A stretch of DNA of 64,000 nucleotides from Marine Group I thaumarchaeote (GCA_013390905.1 JACATG010000006.1:1-64000); one strand, 5' to 3'; shown: positions 45,531 to 55,823, counted from the stretch's first letter. Numbers and translations are program-made. The notes: generated by a model not told the origin, from the letters alone.

Positions 45531-45869
45531 ATGTCATTTAAAAGAAAATTTTCTTTTCTTAGCATGTCTTTCGGTGTAATTTTAGCACTTTTGTTATTCG
45601 TTTCACCTTCGGCATTTGCTGCAGGAGAAAGCTCATCAGGTGGTTCAGATTTGGCAAAACCTATGTTAGCTATAGCTGCTGCAATTGCAATAGCTGGTGG
45701 TCTGATAGGTACTGGAAATGCACAACAAGGAATAGGTGCTGCTGGTATGGGAATTATTGCAGAAAAACCTGAGAAGTTTGGTCAAGTACTGTTTTTCTTT
45801 GTAATTCCAGAAACACTTTGGATCATTGGCTTCGTTTTAGGAATTATCTTATTGCTTGATATACTCTAG
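45531..45869 (+). CDS. atpK: A/V-type ATP synthase subunit K (c-ring proteolipid)
   Basis: Rotor ring subunit. An N-terminal signal-like helix ends near AFAAGESS, followed by a two-helix hairpin with the ion-carrying Glu in FFVIPETLWIIG. The first helix has the GGLIGTGNAQQGIGAAG glycine pattern. The 112-residue precursor may be processed after AFA. ATG 45531 is chosen over GTG 45519 because of the TATA spacing. Its stop lies 10 bp before the atpE ATG. Confidence 0.92.
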   Translation: MSFKRKFSFLSMSFGVILALLLFVSPSAFAAGESSSGGSDLAKPMLAIAAAIAIAGGLIGTGNAQQGIGAAGMGIIAEKPEKFGQVLFFFVIPETLWIIGFVLGIILLLDIL

Positions 45870-45879
45870 GACAAGGACT

Positions 45880-46437
45880 ATGAGCATAGATATCTTTCTA
45901 GATGAAATAGAAAACAGGAAAAAAAAAGAAATCTCAGATCTTGACAAAGAATTAGATGATAAAAAATCAGCAGCTGGAATAAAAAAAAATACAGCCATTA
46001 AAGAACTTCAAGAACATTATTCGAAGGAAGCAAAAATAAAATCTGAGAAAGAAGCATCTAGAATAGTTGAAGCTGGAAAGTTAGAAGCAAAAAAGATCTT
46101 GTTTGATGCAATCAACAAAAACCTAGATTCGACATTTGATAAGATAAAACAAGAACTTGGGAACTATGTAAAAACTTCAGAATATAAAAAGAAATTACAG
46201 AAAATGGTTGAAACTGCAAAAAATATACTGGGTGATAATCTAGTAATCCATTGTAGGGATGAAGATAAGGCTGTTTTTAGCGGTCAGGATATTACTATTG
46301 GTTCCTCAATTCAAATTTTAGGTGGATTAATAGCTGAAAACAATGATGGTACAAAGGAACTGGATCTTACATTTGAAGAATTACTGCGAACCCATGAAGA
46401 TGAAATTAAAACTACAATTTTGGAGAAGATACTGTAA
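45880..46437 (+). CDS. atpE: A/V-type ATP synthase subunit E (peripheral stalk)
   Basis: Stalk subunit. The N-terminal half is a long charged coiled coil (DLDKELDDKKSAAGIKK) and the C-terminal half is the alpha/beta head that binds A/B subunits (LGGLIAENNDGTKELDLTFEELL). I chose ATG 45880; the upstream frame overlaps atpK. Its stop overlaps the atpC ATG (TAATG). Confidence 0.9.
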   Translation: MSIDIFLDEIENRKKKEISDLDKELDDKKSAAGIKKNTAIKELQEHYSKEAKIKSEKEASRIVEAGKLEAKKILFDAINKNLDSTFDKIKQELGNYVKTSEYKKKLQKMVETAKNILGDNLVIHCRDEDKAVFSGQDITIGSSIQILGGLIAENNDGTKELDLTFEELLRTHEDEIKTTILEKIL

Positions 46438-47501
46438 TGGGGACTTCGCCATATTCATCTTCTTTTGGTAGATTGCAGTCAATATCAATGAGTTTTCTTA
46501 AACCTGACTTTTTGGAGAGCCTTCTAAAGGCAACTGATGTAACTGAAATGATCAAGCTTTTAGAGTCAACTTGGTATGGTCCAGAGATTAAAAAATATGC
46601 TTCAGTCTATCAGGGTACAGAACTTTTAGAAGTAGCACTTAACCGACATTTAGTTGAAATTAATAAAATTATTTTAGAATCAGCACCCTTTAGTGGCAAA
46701 AATGTTGTTCGAGCTTATCTGGCCAAGTGGGATCTCTTTAACATTGAGCTAATCCTTTCTTCTAAAATGATGGGGAGGAAAATCACAGAAACTGAGTCAT
46801 TGTTAGTTTCTAGTCGTAATGTGCCTGCAGGAATTGCGGCTGGTAACATTTCACATGATGAAATTAAGATTATACTTTCAGAACCAGACGTCGGAGGCGT
46901 CGTAAACAAACTTACAAAATATGACTATGGCGTGGTATTGATGAAATACATAGATGAATTCCAAAAGACAGGTGATCTTGGACCAATGATGTCTGCTCTA
47001 CATGAATCATATTATCAAAAGTTACTTGAGTCATTAAAATTCTTTCAAGGTGATGAAGGCCCTATTAGAGAATTATTTCGTGCTGAGATAGATAAGAAAA
47101 ATATTCTAAACCTTCTAAAGGCAAAAGAATCTAACGTTGAAAAAGAAATGCTAGCAAGACATCTTGTTGAGGGAGGACGAATACCATCAAAGGAATTACT
47201 TGACATTTATGAAGTTAAAGATGTTACTGAAATTATAGGACGAGTAGAACCATTTTTCAAACTAAGCGAGTCACTAGAACAATATAAGACTTCAAAAAGT
47301 TTAATTAATTTTGAAATAGCTATTTCAAAATTAATTAATACTACATATACAAAGAAATTGAAAAATATTTCACTTTCTATTGGTACTATTTTCTATTTCA
47401 TCATTAGTGCTGAATATGAACATGAAAATCTTAAAAGAATTTCATATGGAAAACGATACAATCTTTCAACTGATAAGATTAAGGAGCTGTTACTAACTTG
47501 A
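46437..47501 (+). CDS. atpC: A/V-type ATP synthase subunit C
   Basis: Central-stalk adaptor between rotor ring and D/F shaft. All-helical protein of 354 residues with family features RLQSISMSFL near the start and the NVVRAYLAKWDLFNIELIL repeat-type segment. It is coupled to atpE at its start and atpF at its end by 1-4 bp overlaps. Confidence 0.9.
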   Translation: MGTSPYSSSFGRLQSISMSFLKPDFLESLLKATDVTEMIKLLESTWYGPEIKKYASVYQGTELLEVALNRHLVEINKIILESAPFSGKNVVRAYLAKWDLFNIELILSSKMMGRKITETESLLVSSRNVPAGIAAGNISHDEIKIILSEPDVGGVVNKLTKYDYGVVLMKYIDEFQKTGDLGPMMSALHESYYQKLLESLKFFQGDEGPIRELFRAEIDKKNILNLLKAKESNVEKEMLARHLVEGGRIPSKELLDIYEVKDVTEIIGRVEPFFKLSESLEQYKTSKSLINFEIAISKLINTTYTKKLKNISLSIGTIFYFIISAEYEHENLKRISYGKRYNLSTDKIKELLLT

Positions 47502-47854
47502 GTGAACAAATATCAAAACAAAAAACCGATGCAACCGGTAGATTGGCAATTGTAGGTGAACGTGAGCTTGCAATTGGCTATCGTCTAATTGGAATCGATG
47601 ACACATTTATTGTAAATGATGAAGAAGCAAGTAAAAAAATTCAAGAACTATATTCCTCTGGAGAATTTGGTTTAATTATTGCAAGTGATTCAGTACGATC
47701 TAAAATTCCCTCCAAGTTTCTGTCAGAAATTGAGGGATCAATTGAGCCATTAATATTATTTTTACCATCTCTAAAAGAAACTACCGAAGAAGACAAAGAA
47801 TCAATAGCTGCATTAGCAAAACGCGTACTGGGAATAAATATCGAGACAAGTTGA
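47498..47854 (+). CDS. atpF: A/V-type ATP synthase subunit F
   Basis: Central-stalk regulatory subunit: a Rossmann-like small fold with LAIVGERELAIGYRLIGID and FGLIIASDSVRSKIP, 118 residues. Start TTG at 47498 overlaps the atpC stop (TTGA). Confidence 0.9.
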   Translation: MSEQISKQKTDATGRLAIVGERELAIGYRLIGIDDTFIVNDEEASKKIQELYSSGEFGLIIASDSVRSKIPSKFLSEIEGSIEPLILFLPSLKETTEEDKESIAALAKRVLGINIETS

Positions 47855-47861
47855 TGATAAT

Positions 47862-49625
47862 ATGACAGATGCTTTCGTTTCACGAATTTCTGGGCCTGTT
47901 GTGGTAGGTAAAGGTCTTGGAGGTGCACGAATGTTTGATGTTGTTCGTATTGGCGAAATGGGTCTTGTAGGAGAAATCATTCGTTTAGAAGGAGATTCTG
48001 CCCAAATTCAAGTTTATGAGGATACTACTGGTCTAAGACCTGGAGAAAAAATAGTAAATACAAACAAACCACTTTCTGTGCAGCTTGGACCTGGATTACT
48101 AAAGTCAATTTATGATGGCATTCAAAGACCTTTGGATGTATTAAGAGAGCAAAGTGGAGACTTTATCAGCAGAGGAAAAATTATTCCTGCTCTAGATCAA
48201 AAGAAAAAATGGGATTTTGTTCCAGTTAAGAAGAAAGGAGATCAAGTTGCACCTGGTGAAATCATTGGTGAGGTTCAGGAAACTCCACTGATCAAACATA
48301 AAATTATGATTCCACCTAATGTTTCTGGAGAACTTGTAGAAATTTCTGAAGGACAATATACTGTTAACGATAATGTTGCAGCTCTAAAAAATGGTAAGAC
48401 AATTGATATTGGGTTGTCTAGTTGGTGGACAGTTAGAATACCAAGACCAGTTTTGAAAAAACTTCCTCCTGAAGAACCATTGATTACAGGCCAACGAGTC
48501 ATTGATACATTTTTCCCAGTTGCCAAAGGTGGAACTGCTGCAATTCCTGGTCCTTTTGGAAGTGGAAAAACAGTAATTCAACAACAGCTTGCAAAATGGG
48601 CTGACAGTGAAATAATTGTGTATATTGGTTGTGGCGAAAGGGGAAATGAAATGTGTGAAGTTCTCACCGAATTTCCTAAATTAATAGATCCAAAATCAAA
48701 ACGACCTCTTATGGAACGAACTATTCTAGTTGCTAATACTAGTAACATGCCAGTAGCTGCCCGTGAAGCAAGTATCTATACTGGAATTACAATGGGCGAA
48801 TATTATCGTGATATGGGTTATGGGGTTGCACTTATGGCCGATAGTACTTCTAGATGGGCTGAAGCATTAAGAGAAATTTCAGGAAGATTGGAAGAAATGC
48901 CTGGTGAAGAAGGATATCCTGCATATCTTGGTAGAAGACTTGCAGAATTTTATGAAAGAAGTGGAAAAAGTATTCTCATTTCTCCTGAACAACGTCAAGG
49001 TTCTCTAACTTTAATTGGTGCAGTTTCTCCACCTGGTGGGGATTTTTCAGAACCAGTATCACAAAACACACTAAGAGTTACACGTGTTTTCTGGGCACTT
49101 GATGCAAGCTTAGCAAATCGAAGACATTTCCCATCTATCAATTGGTTGACCAGCTATTCTTTGTATGTTAATGATTTATCAGATTGGTACAAATCTAATG
49201 TTTCTAAAGACTGGGTTGATCTTAGAAAAGAGGCATTAGAAATTTTACAGAGAGAATCAGAATTACAAGAAATTGTTCAGTTAGTTGGATATGATGCACT
49301 TCCTGAACCAGAAAAAGGTATTTTAGACACTGCTCGTTCAATTCGAGAAGATTACTTACAACAAAGTGCATATGATGAAGTTGATACTTACACATCGATT
49401 CAGAAACAATACCAAATGTTAAAACACATTTTAGAATTTGGTAGGATGGAAGCTGATGCAATAAAGAAAGGAGTTTCTGCTGCAAAGGTATCTTCACTTG
49501 AATCGAGAGGAATGATACCAAAAATGAAATGGACAAAAGAGGAACAACTAGAACAATTAGTTAATAACATTAAATCCAAGATGAATCAAGAATTTGATAA
49601 TCTTTCAAAGGAGGTTTCTGATTAA
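47862..49625 (+). CDS. atpA: A/V-type ATP synthase catalytic subunit A
   Basis: Catalytic subunit with Walker A GPFGSGKT (near residue 230), the archaeal/vacuolar non-homologous region insert ([20 protein letters not shown]) and the conserved [11 protein letters not shown] and [18 protein letters not shown] motifs. 587 residues is standard. It overlaps atpB by 1 bp (TAATG). Confidence 0.97.
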   Translation: MTDAFVSRISGPVVVGKGLGGARMFDVVRIGEMGLVGEIIRLEGDSAQIQVYEDTTGLRPGEKIVNTNKPLSVQLGPGLLKSIYDGIQRPLDVLREQSGDFISRGKIIPALDQKKKWDFVPVKKKGDQVAPGEIIGEVQETPLIKHKIMIPPNVSGELVEISEGQYTVNDNVAALKNGKTIDIGLSSWWTVRIPRPVLKKLPPEEPLITGQRVIDTFFPVAKGGTAAIPGPFGSGKTVIQQQLAKWADSEIIVYIGCGERGNEMCEVLTEFPKLIDPKSKRPLMERTILVANTSNMPVAAREASIYTGITMGEYYRDMGYGVALMADSTSRWAEALREISGRLEEMPGEEGYPAYLGRRLAEFYERSGKSILISPEQRQGSLTLIGAVSPPGGDFSEPVSQNTLRVTRVFWALDASLANRRHFPSINWLTSYSLYVNDLSDWYKSNVSKDWVDLRKEALEILQRESELQEIVQLVGYDALPEPEKGILDTARSIREDYLQQSAYDEVDTYTSIQKQYQMLKHILEFGRMEADAIKKGVSAAKVSSLESRGMIPKMKWTKEEQLEQLVNNIKSKMNQEFDNLSKEVSD

Positions 49626-51028
49626 TGCCTAATGTTTCATTCAAATCACTTGACAAAATTAGTGGACCTTTAATTTTTGTCAAAGGAGTAGATAATGCTG
49701 CTTATGGTGAAATGGTAGAAATAAAATTACCCAATGGGGAAAGACGACAAGGTCAAGTTTTAGACACAAGTAAGGGACTAGCAATAGTCCAAGTATTTGG
49801 TTCAACACTTGGTCTGAGTACTACTGGTACTTCTACAACATTTCTTGGAGAAACTGCACAGTTAGCAGTTTCTGATGAAATGCTTGGCAGAGTATTTGAT
49901 GGACTTGGAAATCCAAAAGATAATGGTCCAAAGATTGTATCAAAAGAAAAGTTTGATCTAGTAGGCGCAGGTATTAATCCATATTCTCGAGAAGAACCAT
50001 CAGAATTCATTCAAACGGGAATATCAAATATTGATGGAATGAATACGTTGGTAAGAGGTCAAAAACTACCAATATTTTCTGCATCTGGTCTTCCACATAA
50101 CTTACTTGCATCTCAAATAGCAAGGCAGGCAAAAGTTCTTGGAACTGAAGAAAACTTTTCTGTTGTTTTTGCAGCAATTGGAATTACCAGTGAGGAATCT
50201 AACTTTTTCATTAAACAATTTGAAGAAAGTGGATCATTAGAAAGAACTGCTTTGTTTCTCAACCTATCTTCTGATCCTTCTATGGAACGTATCCTTACCC
50301 CAAGACTTGCATTAACTACCGCAGAATTTCTTGCATACGAACGTGGAATGCACGTTCTAGTTATCATGACTGATATGACAAATTATTGTGAAGCATTAAG
50401 AGAAATATCTGCAGCACGAGAAGAAGTTCCTGGAAGAAGAGGTTATCCTGGTTATATGTATACAGACTTGGCTTCAATATTTGAACGTGCAGGAAAAATT
50501 AAGGGTAGACAAGGTTCAGTGACACAATTACCAATTCTTACTATGCCTGCTGATGATATTACACACCCGATTCCTGATCTTACAGGTTACATTACTGAAG
50601 GTCAAATAGTAATGAGCAGAGAATTACATAGAGCAAACATTCAACCTCCAGTTGATGTCCTAACAAGTTTATCGCGTTTAATGAATTCAGGAATTGGTGC
50701 GGGAAGAACAAGAGAAGATCATAGACAACTTGCAGATCAACTTTATTCTGCATATGCACAAGGTAAAGATGCAAGAGCATTAGCCGCTATAGTGGGTGAA
50801 GGTGCCTTAAGTGATTTAGATAAAAAATTCCTTGATGTGGCAAATAACTTTGAACAAAAGTTTGTTAATCAAGGTTTAGATGAGAATCGTCCTATTGAAC
50901 AAACACTTTCAATTGGTTGGGATCTATTATCTGGTCTTTCAGAAACAGAACTAACTCGTATTAAACCTGAATTTATTGCAAAATATGCAAAGAAGACTAG
51001 TACTGGTAATACAATAAAATCGGAGTAG
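49625..51028 (+). CDS. atpB: A/V-type ATP synthase regulatory subunit B
   Basis: Non-catalytic nucleotide-binding partner of A. The P-loop is degenerate ([10 protein letters not shown]), as expected for subunit B. The conserved [21 protein letters not shown] block is complete, and 467 residues is normal. atpD follows 10 bp later. Confidence 0.97.
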   Translation: MPNVSFKSLDKISGPLIFVKGVDNAAYGEMVEIKLPNGERRQGQVLDTSKGLAIVQVFGSTLGLSTTGTSTTFLGETAQLAVSDEMLGRVFDGLGNPKDNGPKIVSKEKFDLVGAGINPYSREEPSEFIQTGISNIDGMNTLVRGQKLPIFSASGLPHNLLASQIARQAKVLGTEENFSVVFAAIGITSEESNFFIKQFEESGSLERTALFLNLSSDPSMERILTPRLALTTAEFLAYERGMHVLVIMTDMTNYCEALREISAAREEVPGRRGYPGYMYTDLASIFERAGKIKGRQGSVTQLPILTMPADDITHPIPDLTGYITEGQIVMSRELHRANIQPPVDVLTSLSRLMNSGIGAGRTREDHRQLADQLYSAYAQGKDARALAAIVGEGALSDLDKKFLDVANNFEQKFVNQGLDENRPIEQTLSIGWDLLSGLSETELTRIKPEFIAKYAKKTSTGNTIKSE

Positions 51029-51038
51029 GTGATATGGG

Positions 51039-51704
51039 TTGACAATAGGTTCTGACATTCGTCCTACACGCCTTGAATACTTACGTGCAAAAAAGCGAAT
51101 AAAAATTGCACAAAAAGGATTAAAACTTTTAAAACTTAAACGTCAAGCATTGATTTTAGAATTTTTTAACATTAGTAAGTCATCAGCTAAATTGAGAGGT
51201 CAACTAAACTCAGAACTTATCAAAGGTTATCAAAGTATCAGAATGGCAGAAATGCTTGACGGTGAGATGAGACTAGAAAACGAAGCAATGAAAATTCCAC
51301 AACTAAAGAAACTACTCATAACACCAAAAAATGTGATGGGAGTTAAAATTCCAAGATTAGAAGGTGGAACTAGAGAACAATCTCTTACAGAATATTTGTT
51401 AGAAATTCCAGTTTCAATTAGTGAAGCTATAAAAGCATTTCAAGAAGTTCACAAGATAGTGTTAGATGTTGCAGAGAAAGAGACAACTTTACGAAAACTT
51501 CTCAATGAGATAGAGAAAACAAAACGAAAGGCTAATGCAATTGAAAATGTCTTTATTCCAAGATTAGAAGAAGCCGTTAAATTTATTTTATTTAGATTGG
51601 GAGAAATTGAACGTGAAACATTTGTTATGTTAAAGAGTGTGAAACGAAAGATTAGTGAGAGAGAAGAGCGAGTTAAAAAGGAGGCCAAAATAGTTGCAAA
51701 CTAA
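51039..51704 (+). CDS. atpD: A/V-type ATP synthase subunit D (rotor shaft)
   Basis: Helical rotor subunit of 221 residues. The N-terminus has the family's RPTRLEYLRAKKRIKIAQKG signature, and the C-terminal helix is basic (VKRKISEREERVKKEAK). Start is TTG 51039. Its last codons contain AAGGAGG, a Shine-Dalgarno for the next small ORF, which overlaps it by 11 bp. Confidence 0.93.
   Translation: MTIGSDIRPTRLEYLRAKKRIKIAQKGLKLLKLKRQALILEFFNISKSSAKLRGQLNSELIKGYQSIRMAEMLDGEMRLENEAMKIPQLKKLLITPKNVMGVKIPRLEGGTREQSLTEYLLEIPVSISEAIKAFQEVHKIVLDVAEKETTLRKLLNEIEKTKRKANAIENVFIPRLEEAVKFILFRLGEIERETFVMLKSVKRKISEREERVKKEAKIVAN
51677..51684 (+). promoter_or_regulatory. strong ribosome binding site for the 42-aa ORF
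   Basis: AAAGGAGG inside the end of atpD, 9 nt before the TTG at 51694. It is one of the best Shine-Dalgarno matches in the operon and supports real translation of the small ORF. Confidence 0.6.
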
Positions 51705-51822
51705 TTTTAAAAATCCTCAGCAAAAAAAATTCTACTTTATAAAACGAGCAATTATGAGAGCTAATGTTGTCATTGCAATTTTAGTCATTGTGTATTTGAC
51801 CAAAGAATTCATGGGTATGTGA
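51694..51822 (+). CDS. 42-aa single-span membrane protein in the ATP synthase operon
   Basis: TTG at 51694, TGA at 51820-51822. A polar N-terminus (QTNFKNPQQKKFYFIKR) is followed by one membrane helix (ANVVIAILVIVYL) and a short tail (TKEFMGM). It overlaps the end of atpD and the stop is 2 bp before the atpH ATG at 51825, so it is fully embedded in the operon. It does not match a known ATP synthase subunit by eye. A role in assembly or as an extra Ao subunit is inference. Confidence 0.65.
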   Translation: MQTNFKNPQQKKFYFIKRAIMRANVVIAILVIVYLTKEFMGM

Positions 51823-51824
51823 TT

Positions 51825-52154
51825 ATGTTGGATAACCAAGAACAATACATCAACTCTCTCAAGAAGATTAAAGAGGTTGAGGAAAATGTCCAGAAAGAAA
51901 TTGATAATTACAGAAAGGAGATATCTGAAAAAATTTCTCAATTAGATCCAGATTTGAAAAACGCCATAGCATCTGCAAAAACTGAAGGTGAAAAACTTGT
52001 AGAATCAAGCATAGAACGATCAAGAAAAAAGGCTACTACTGAAACCGAAAAAATAATAGAAGAAGCAAAGACCAAAGCTGGAAATATCTCTTCTCAAATT
52101 ATGCCTCAAAATACTAAAGAAATCATAGATATTTTGCTAAAAGGAGTAGAATAA
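51825..52154 (+). CDS. atpH: A/V-type ATP synthase subunit H (peripheral stalk)
   Basis: 109-residue coiled-coil stalk partner of subunit E (YINSLKKIKEVEENVQKEI; KTEGEKLVESSIERSRKKA), with charged heptads throughout. Its stop overlaps the atpI start by 1 bp. The order H-I matches the stalk and membrane-arm pair of archaeal operons. Confidence 0.85.
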   Translation: MLDNQEQYINSLKKIKEVEENVQKEIDNYRKEISEKISQLDPDLKNAIASAKTEGEKLVESSIERSRKKATTETEKIIEEAKTKAGNISSQIMPQNTKEIIDILLKGVE

Positions 52155-54259
52155 TGATGTTGAAGCCTGTTCCTATGGCTTTGATAGCAATTTTAGGTTT
52201 GAAAAAAAACCAACACTCTGCTATTTCCATATTACATGATCTGGATGTTATTCATCTAGAACCTTTATCAAAAGATATTTCTACACTGTTAAGAAATGAG
52301 CGTGATGAGGAATTAACAAGAAATGTTTCAACTCAATTTTTACGGGTAAAGGCATTATTGACTACTCTTCCTGCAATTTCAGTAAAACTTTGCAAACGTT
52401 TTGCGTCAACGGGTGAACTTTTGCAAATGGCCAGTCGTATTGAAATTGATGACCAAGTTTCAACTATTGAAAAGAATAAAGAATCTCTGCTGACAGAAAT
52501 AAACGATACAAAGAACAAAATCAAACTATTCGAAGAATTTGTTTTTTTTCCTGAAGATGTAAAAATTCTTCAATTATCATCTGCAACTTCTTATTTTGGT
52601 AGAATTGCATCAGAAAAATTTGAAGAATTTAATAAAGTTCTGCAAGAATATAAACAAGACATCTTCCTTTATTCAAAACAAGAAAAAAAAGTTACACATC
52701 TTGTGCTTGTTGTTTTTTCAGGTATTCCATCTGATGCTTTTGCCAATATTATTCAAACACATGATGTCAAAATTGAAGTAGTTCCAAACCTTGTTGGAAA
52801 ACCAACTGACATAATAACCAAACAAAAAACCAACCTTGAAAATCTTAATCAAAAACTTAAACACATCAATGAAGAGCTAACCAAAATTTCAGAGGAGCAC
52901 TATGCAAATTTGGTTGTAATCCATGAACAATTAAAGATTGAAAATAAAAAACTCGAGGTTATTTCTAATCTAGGTGTAACTGATGATGCCTTTGCATTAG
53001 AAGGCTGGGTTCCAAAGTCAAAAATTAACCAAATTGAAACAACATTGAAAAAACATACTGCTGGAACAACCGTTTATGAATTAGAAACAAAAGATAAACC
53101 TCCAACCTTAATGAGTAATCCCAAAAGATATTTCAGATTGTATGAGGCATTCATAAGATTCTATTCATTACCGGAAAGCAAAGAATTTGATCCAACTATA
53201 ATTTTTGCTATAGTCTTTCCTATATTTTATGGAATAATGATAGGAGATGCAGGTTATGGTCTTTTTATTCTTCTTGTTTGTTTATGGGTGATTAGACGTC
53301 TTGAAAAAGGAAAACGTAATCTTAACATAATGCCAAAACAACTGCGAAGTTTTGCGTTATTGATATTGAAAAAAAGACAGATGTTAAAATTAGCAAAGGC
53401 GATGATTCCAGGTTGCATTGTTGCTATAATTCTCGGAATAATCTTTGATCTTTACTTTGGATTCCATCTTAACGGTTACGTATTTGATGCTCTAGCTAGT
53501 GTTGGAGTTACTGGTTTTCCAGAACCAGGTGCTGTATTAAACAGACCTTCACAAGCATTTTTTGATCCAATTGAGAGAGCAGGTACTCTTTTGCTATATT
53601 CTGGATACATTGGCATTGGAATGGTGTCATTAGGTCTTGTCATGGGAATAACAAACTGTCTAAGAGAAGGCGAAAAAAGGGAAGCCATAGGTAAAGTTGG
53701 CTGGCTAGCATTTGGTTGGGGTGTTGTTCTAGTTGGGTTGGCTATGATACATGGAGATGCACTCAATCCTATGTGGCCAAGGCTTATTGAAGTCAATCCA
53801 ATAGCATACATGTACTTTGGATTACTTTTTGGTGGAATTGCATTAATGTTCATTGGCGAAGGCGCTAGAGCCATAATGGAATTGGCATCTATTGTAAGTC
53901 ACATACTTTCCTATACTAGACTAGTTGGAATATTATTAGCGTCAATCATTCTTGCCCACACCACAGATTTCATTTTTCTTAAAGCACTAAACATTTCAAT
54001 TCCATTTATCATTCTTGGTTCTCTCATCTTGGTTGTGGGACATTTATTCAATATCATTATTGGTGTCTTTGAACCTGGTATTCAGGGTGCAAGGTTGGTT
54101 TACGTTGAATTCTTCTCTAAATTTTATCATGGTAACGGTAGACAATTCATCTCTTTTGGAAGTGTGAGAAGGTTTACGGAAGAACAATACATACTAGAAC
54201 AAAGCGTGATTAAACCAGAAAAGAAAAAACTGATTAAACCAAAAATAAAGACTAATTAA
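52154..54259 (+). CDS. atpI: A/V-type ATP synthase subunit I (a subunit)
   Basis: Stator subunit with ion half-channels. The N-terminal half (about 1-320) is a cytoplasmic helical stalk-binding arm; the C-terminal half has about eight helices with FPIFYGIMIGDAGYGLF, GEGARAIMELASIVSHILSY and the key Arg in SYTRLVGILLASIILA. 701 residues is normal. It is the last gene of the cluster; a 126-bp gap follows with nothing recognised. Confidence 0.95.
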   Translation: MMLKPVPMALIAILGLKKNQHSAISILHDLDVIHLEPLSKDISTLLRNERDEELTRNVSTQFLRVKALLTTLPAISVKLCKRFASTGELLQMASRIEIDDQVSTIEKNKESLLTEINDTKNKIKLFEEFVFFPEDVKILQLSSATSYFGRIASEKFEEFNKVLQEYKQDIFLYSKQEKKVTHLVLVVFSGIPSDAFANIIQTHDVKIEVVPNLVGKPTDIITKQKTNLENLNQKLKHINEELTKISEEHYANLVVIHEQLKIENKKLEVISNLGVTDDAFALEGWVPKSKINQIETTLKKHTAGTTVYELETKDKPPTLMSNPKRYFRLYEAFIRFYSLPESKEFDPTIIFAIVFPIFYGIMIGDAGYGLFILLVCLWVIRRLEKGKRNLNIMPKQLRSFALLILKKRQMLKLAKAMIPGCIVAIILGIIFDLYFGFHLNGYVFDALASVGVTGFPEPGAVLNRPSQAFFDPIERAGTLLLYSGYIGIGMVSLGLVMGITNCLREGEKREAIGKVGWLAFGWGVVLVGLAMIHGDALNPMWPRLIEVNPIAYMYFGLLFGGIALMFIGEGARAIMELASIVSHILSYTRLVGILLASIILAHTTDFIFLKALNISIPFIILGSLILVVGHLFNIIIGVFEPGIQGARLVYVEFFSKFYHGNGRQFISFGSVRRFTEEQYILEQSVIKPEKKKLIKPKIKTN

Positions 54260-54385
54260 AAAAATAACACTAAAAATTAAAATCGAGCATCAAATTACAC
54301 TCATTTGCATTATGTCATTCAACCTCAGAATACATTTACACAGAATCAAGATAATTCTTAATAATCACTTCATAATTAACAATAT

Positions 54386-54781
54386 GTGGATTTCAATAAA
54401 TTTTGTAGTGAGGTACTTAAACTCAACCCAAAGATACGATTTGCTGGAGTCTATAGCACTGTAAATGGTAACATTTGGTATAAAATGCAAGAAGGAATTA
54501 CAAAAATATTTGACGATGAGCAAACTAAAGACTCTATGGTGCATGGATACATGAGATGGAAAAACCGTATGCATGTTGCAGATCTAATAGGTACGCCAAT
54601 CTACACCATGACAAAATATCCTAAAATAAATCGCATTACGTTGCCTTGTGGAGGTAATGCCTTGATCATGATAAGTACACAGACTGACCTTGAACCTGTT
54701 GAAATAGTTGATGAAGTTTGTGAACTGCGAAAAAAATATGAAGATGATAAAGATTATGAGCCACGTAGCCAAACATGTTAA
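54386..54781 (+). CDS. hypothetical protein, thaumarchaeal DUF6659-like
   Basis: 131-residue soluble protein. The start IRFAGVYSTVNGNIW followed by a helix and a two-strand segment (ALIMISTQTDLEPVEIVD) is reminiscent of Roadblock/profilin-like folds and of a thaumarchaeal family I believe is DUF6659; that name is a recollection, not a search result. GTG start at 54386. Confidence 0.6.
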   Translation: MDFNKFCSEVLKLNPKIRFAGVYSTVNGNIWYKMQEGITKIFDDEQTKDSMVHGYMRWKNRMHVADLIGTPIYTMTKYPKINRITLPCGGNALIMISTQTDLEPVEIVDEVCELRKKYEDDKDYEPRSQTC

Positions 54782-54828
54782 CCTTTTCTTTCTGATTTAA
54801 CAATAACATTTTCTACTTTATAAAAAAA

Positions 54829-55086
54829 TCAATAATACTCTTCATGAAGATAACACCACTTCCAAATATTGTCTGGGATTGCTCTCATTACAGGATGCCC
54901 AGTTTCTTGAAAGTGCTTTGTTGCATGTTTTCCAATAGATGAATCACAACAACCAACATGTCCACATGTTAAACACATTCTAAGCGCAACCACTGGAAGA
55001 TGTTCTATTTCACACTCCTCACAGCTTTTTGTGTTTGGTGGAATTCTTTTTTTTTCTTGGGAGAAATGATTACATTCTTTTGGCAT
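54829..55086 (-). CDS. UBP-type zinc finger protein
   Basis: 85 residues forming a ZnF-UBP domain alone: CEECEIEHLPVVALRMCLTCGHVGCC in two parts, then HATKHFQETGHPV with the histidine ligands. In eukaryotes this domain binds the free C-terminal Gly-Gly of ubiquitin; in archaea the partner could be a SAMP/Urm1-like modifier. Monocistronic, downstream of a secreted protein gene on the same strand. Confidence 0.85.
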   Translation of the reverse strand: MPKECNHFSQEKKRIPPNTKSCEECEIEHLPVVALRMCLTCGHVGCCDSSIGKHATKHFQETGHPVMRAIPDNIWKWCYLHEEYY

Positions 55087-55119
55087 ATTGTTATCTTTTT
55101 TTAGGGTATCCTTTTGATT

Positions 55120-55548
55120 CTACACTAGATCGTTGGTATTGGAAATTACTCTGAAGATTTTTACAGTATAATCCCCTTCAAAAATATTTACAAATTCTCC
55201 AGTGCTTAAATCAAGATTTCTAACTCTGAATTTGTATTCAAAAGAACCATCTTCTTTCACATCAACCTGTGTAAAGTGGACTGGATCTTCTCCCTTGTAA
55301 ATTTGAATGATCACTGGATAGCTTTCAACATAATCAGATGCAGCTCCTATGACTACTCCCCATGGAAGTTTATTGTCTTGAGGAATACTCATTGTAGTGA
55401 CAGTTTCTTGCAAACTAATTTTCTCATTAATCGGAGTTACAGTAATGCTATTTTGATTAGTTTCAGCAGAAATATCATTTGGAATCATCATTATGCCAAT
55501 TACTGTCATGATTGTTCCAATCAAAAGTATACTTGATTTTGTATTCAT
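55120..55548 (-). CDS. secreted hypothetical protein
   Basis: 142 residues: signal peptide (SSILLIGTIMTVIGIMM) then a single beta-rich domain (PVIIQIYKGEDPVHFTQVDV, EYKFRVRNLDLSTGEFVN), resembling a small Ig-like/macroglobulin-type fold. No cysteines or known motif. Likely extracytoplasmic. Confidence 0.65.
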   Translation of the reverse strand: MNTKSSILLIGTIMTVIGIMMIPNDISAETNQNSITVTPINEKISLQETVTTMSIPQDNKLPWGVVIGAASDYVESYPVIIQIYKGEDPVHFTQVDVKEDGSFEYKFRVRNLDLSTGEFVNIFEGDYTVKIFRVISNTNDLV

Positions 55549-55613
55549 CTTAGTTTCTTTTTTTTCAAGTCCTTTAAAAAATTTGTTACTAATTCATTCC
55601 AACTTTATTTAGA

Positions 55614-55814
55614 TTATGGTAATTCCTCTTCTAAATCAGAACATGCCTTGTGAACCCACTTTTCTTTAGAGTTTTTTAGTATCTCTTTTCCAATTTTGAT
55701 TGCCTCTCCACATTCTACACATTTTCCATTAAATCTAGCCTTCACAGATTCTCCTTCGTCCTGTCCAATTTTAACTAGTCTCTCAATGAAAATTTTCTGG
55801 ATCTGCTTTACCAA
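55614..55814 (-). CDS. small treble-clef-like zinc protein
   Basis: 66 residues. Zinc ligands C-V-E-C (GKCVECGE) and H-K-A-C (WVHKACSD) are spaced as in treble-clef or PARP-like fingers, with a basic N-terminus. Start TTG at 55814 is only 9 bp from the 3' end of tRNA-Val on the same strand, so the two may be co-transcribed. Confidence 0.6.
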   Translation of the reverse strand: MVKQIQKIFIERLVKIGQDEGESVKARFNGKCVECGEAIKIGKEILKNSKEKWVHKACSDLEEELP

Positions 55815-55823
55815 ATGTAGGGG

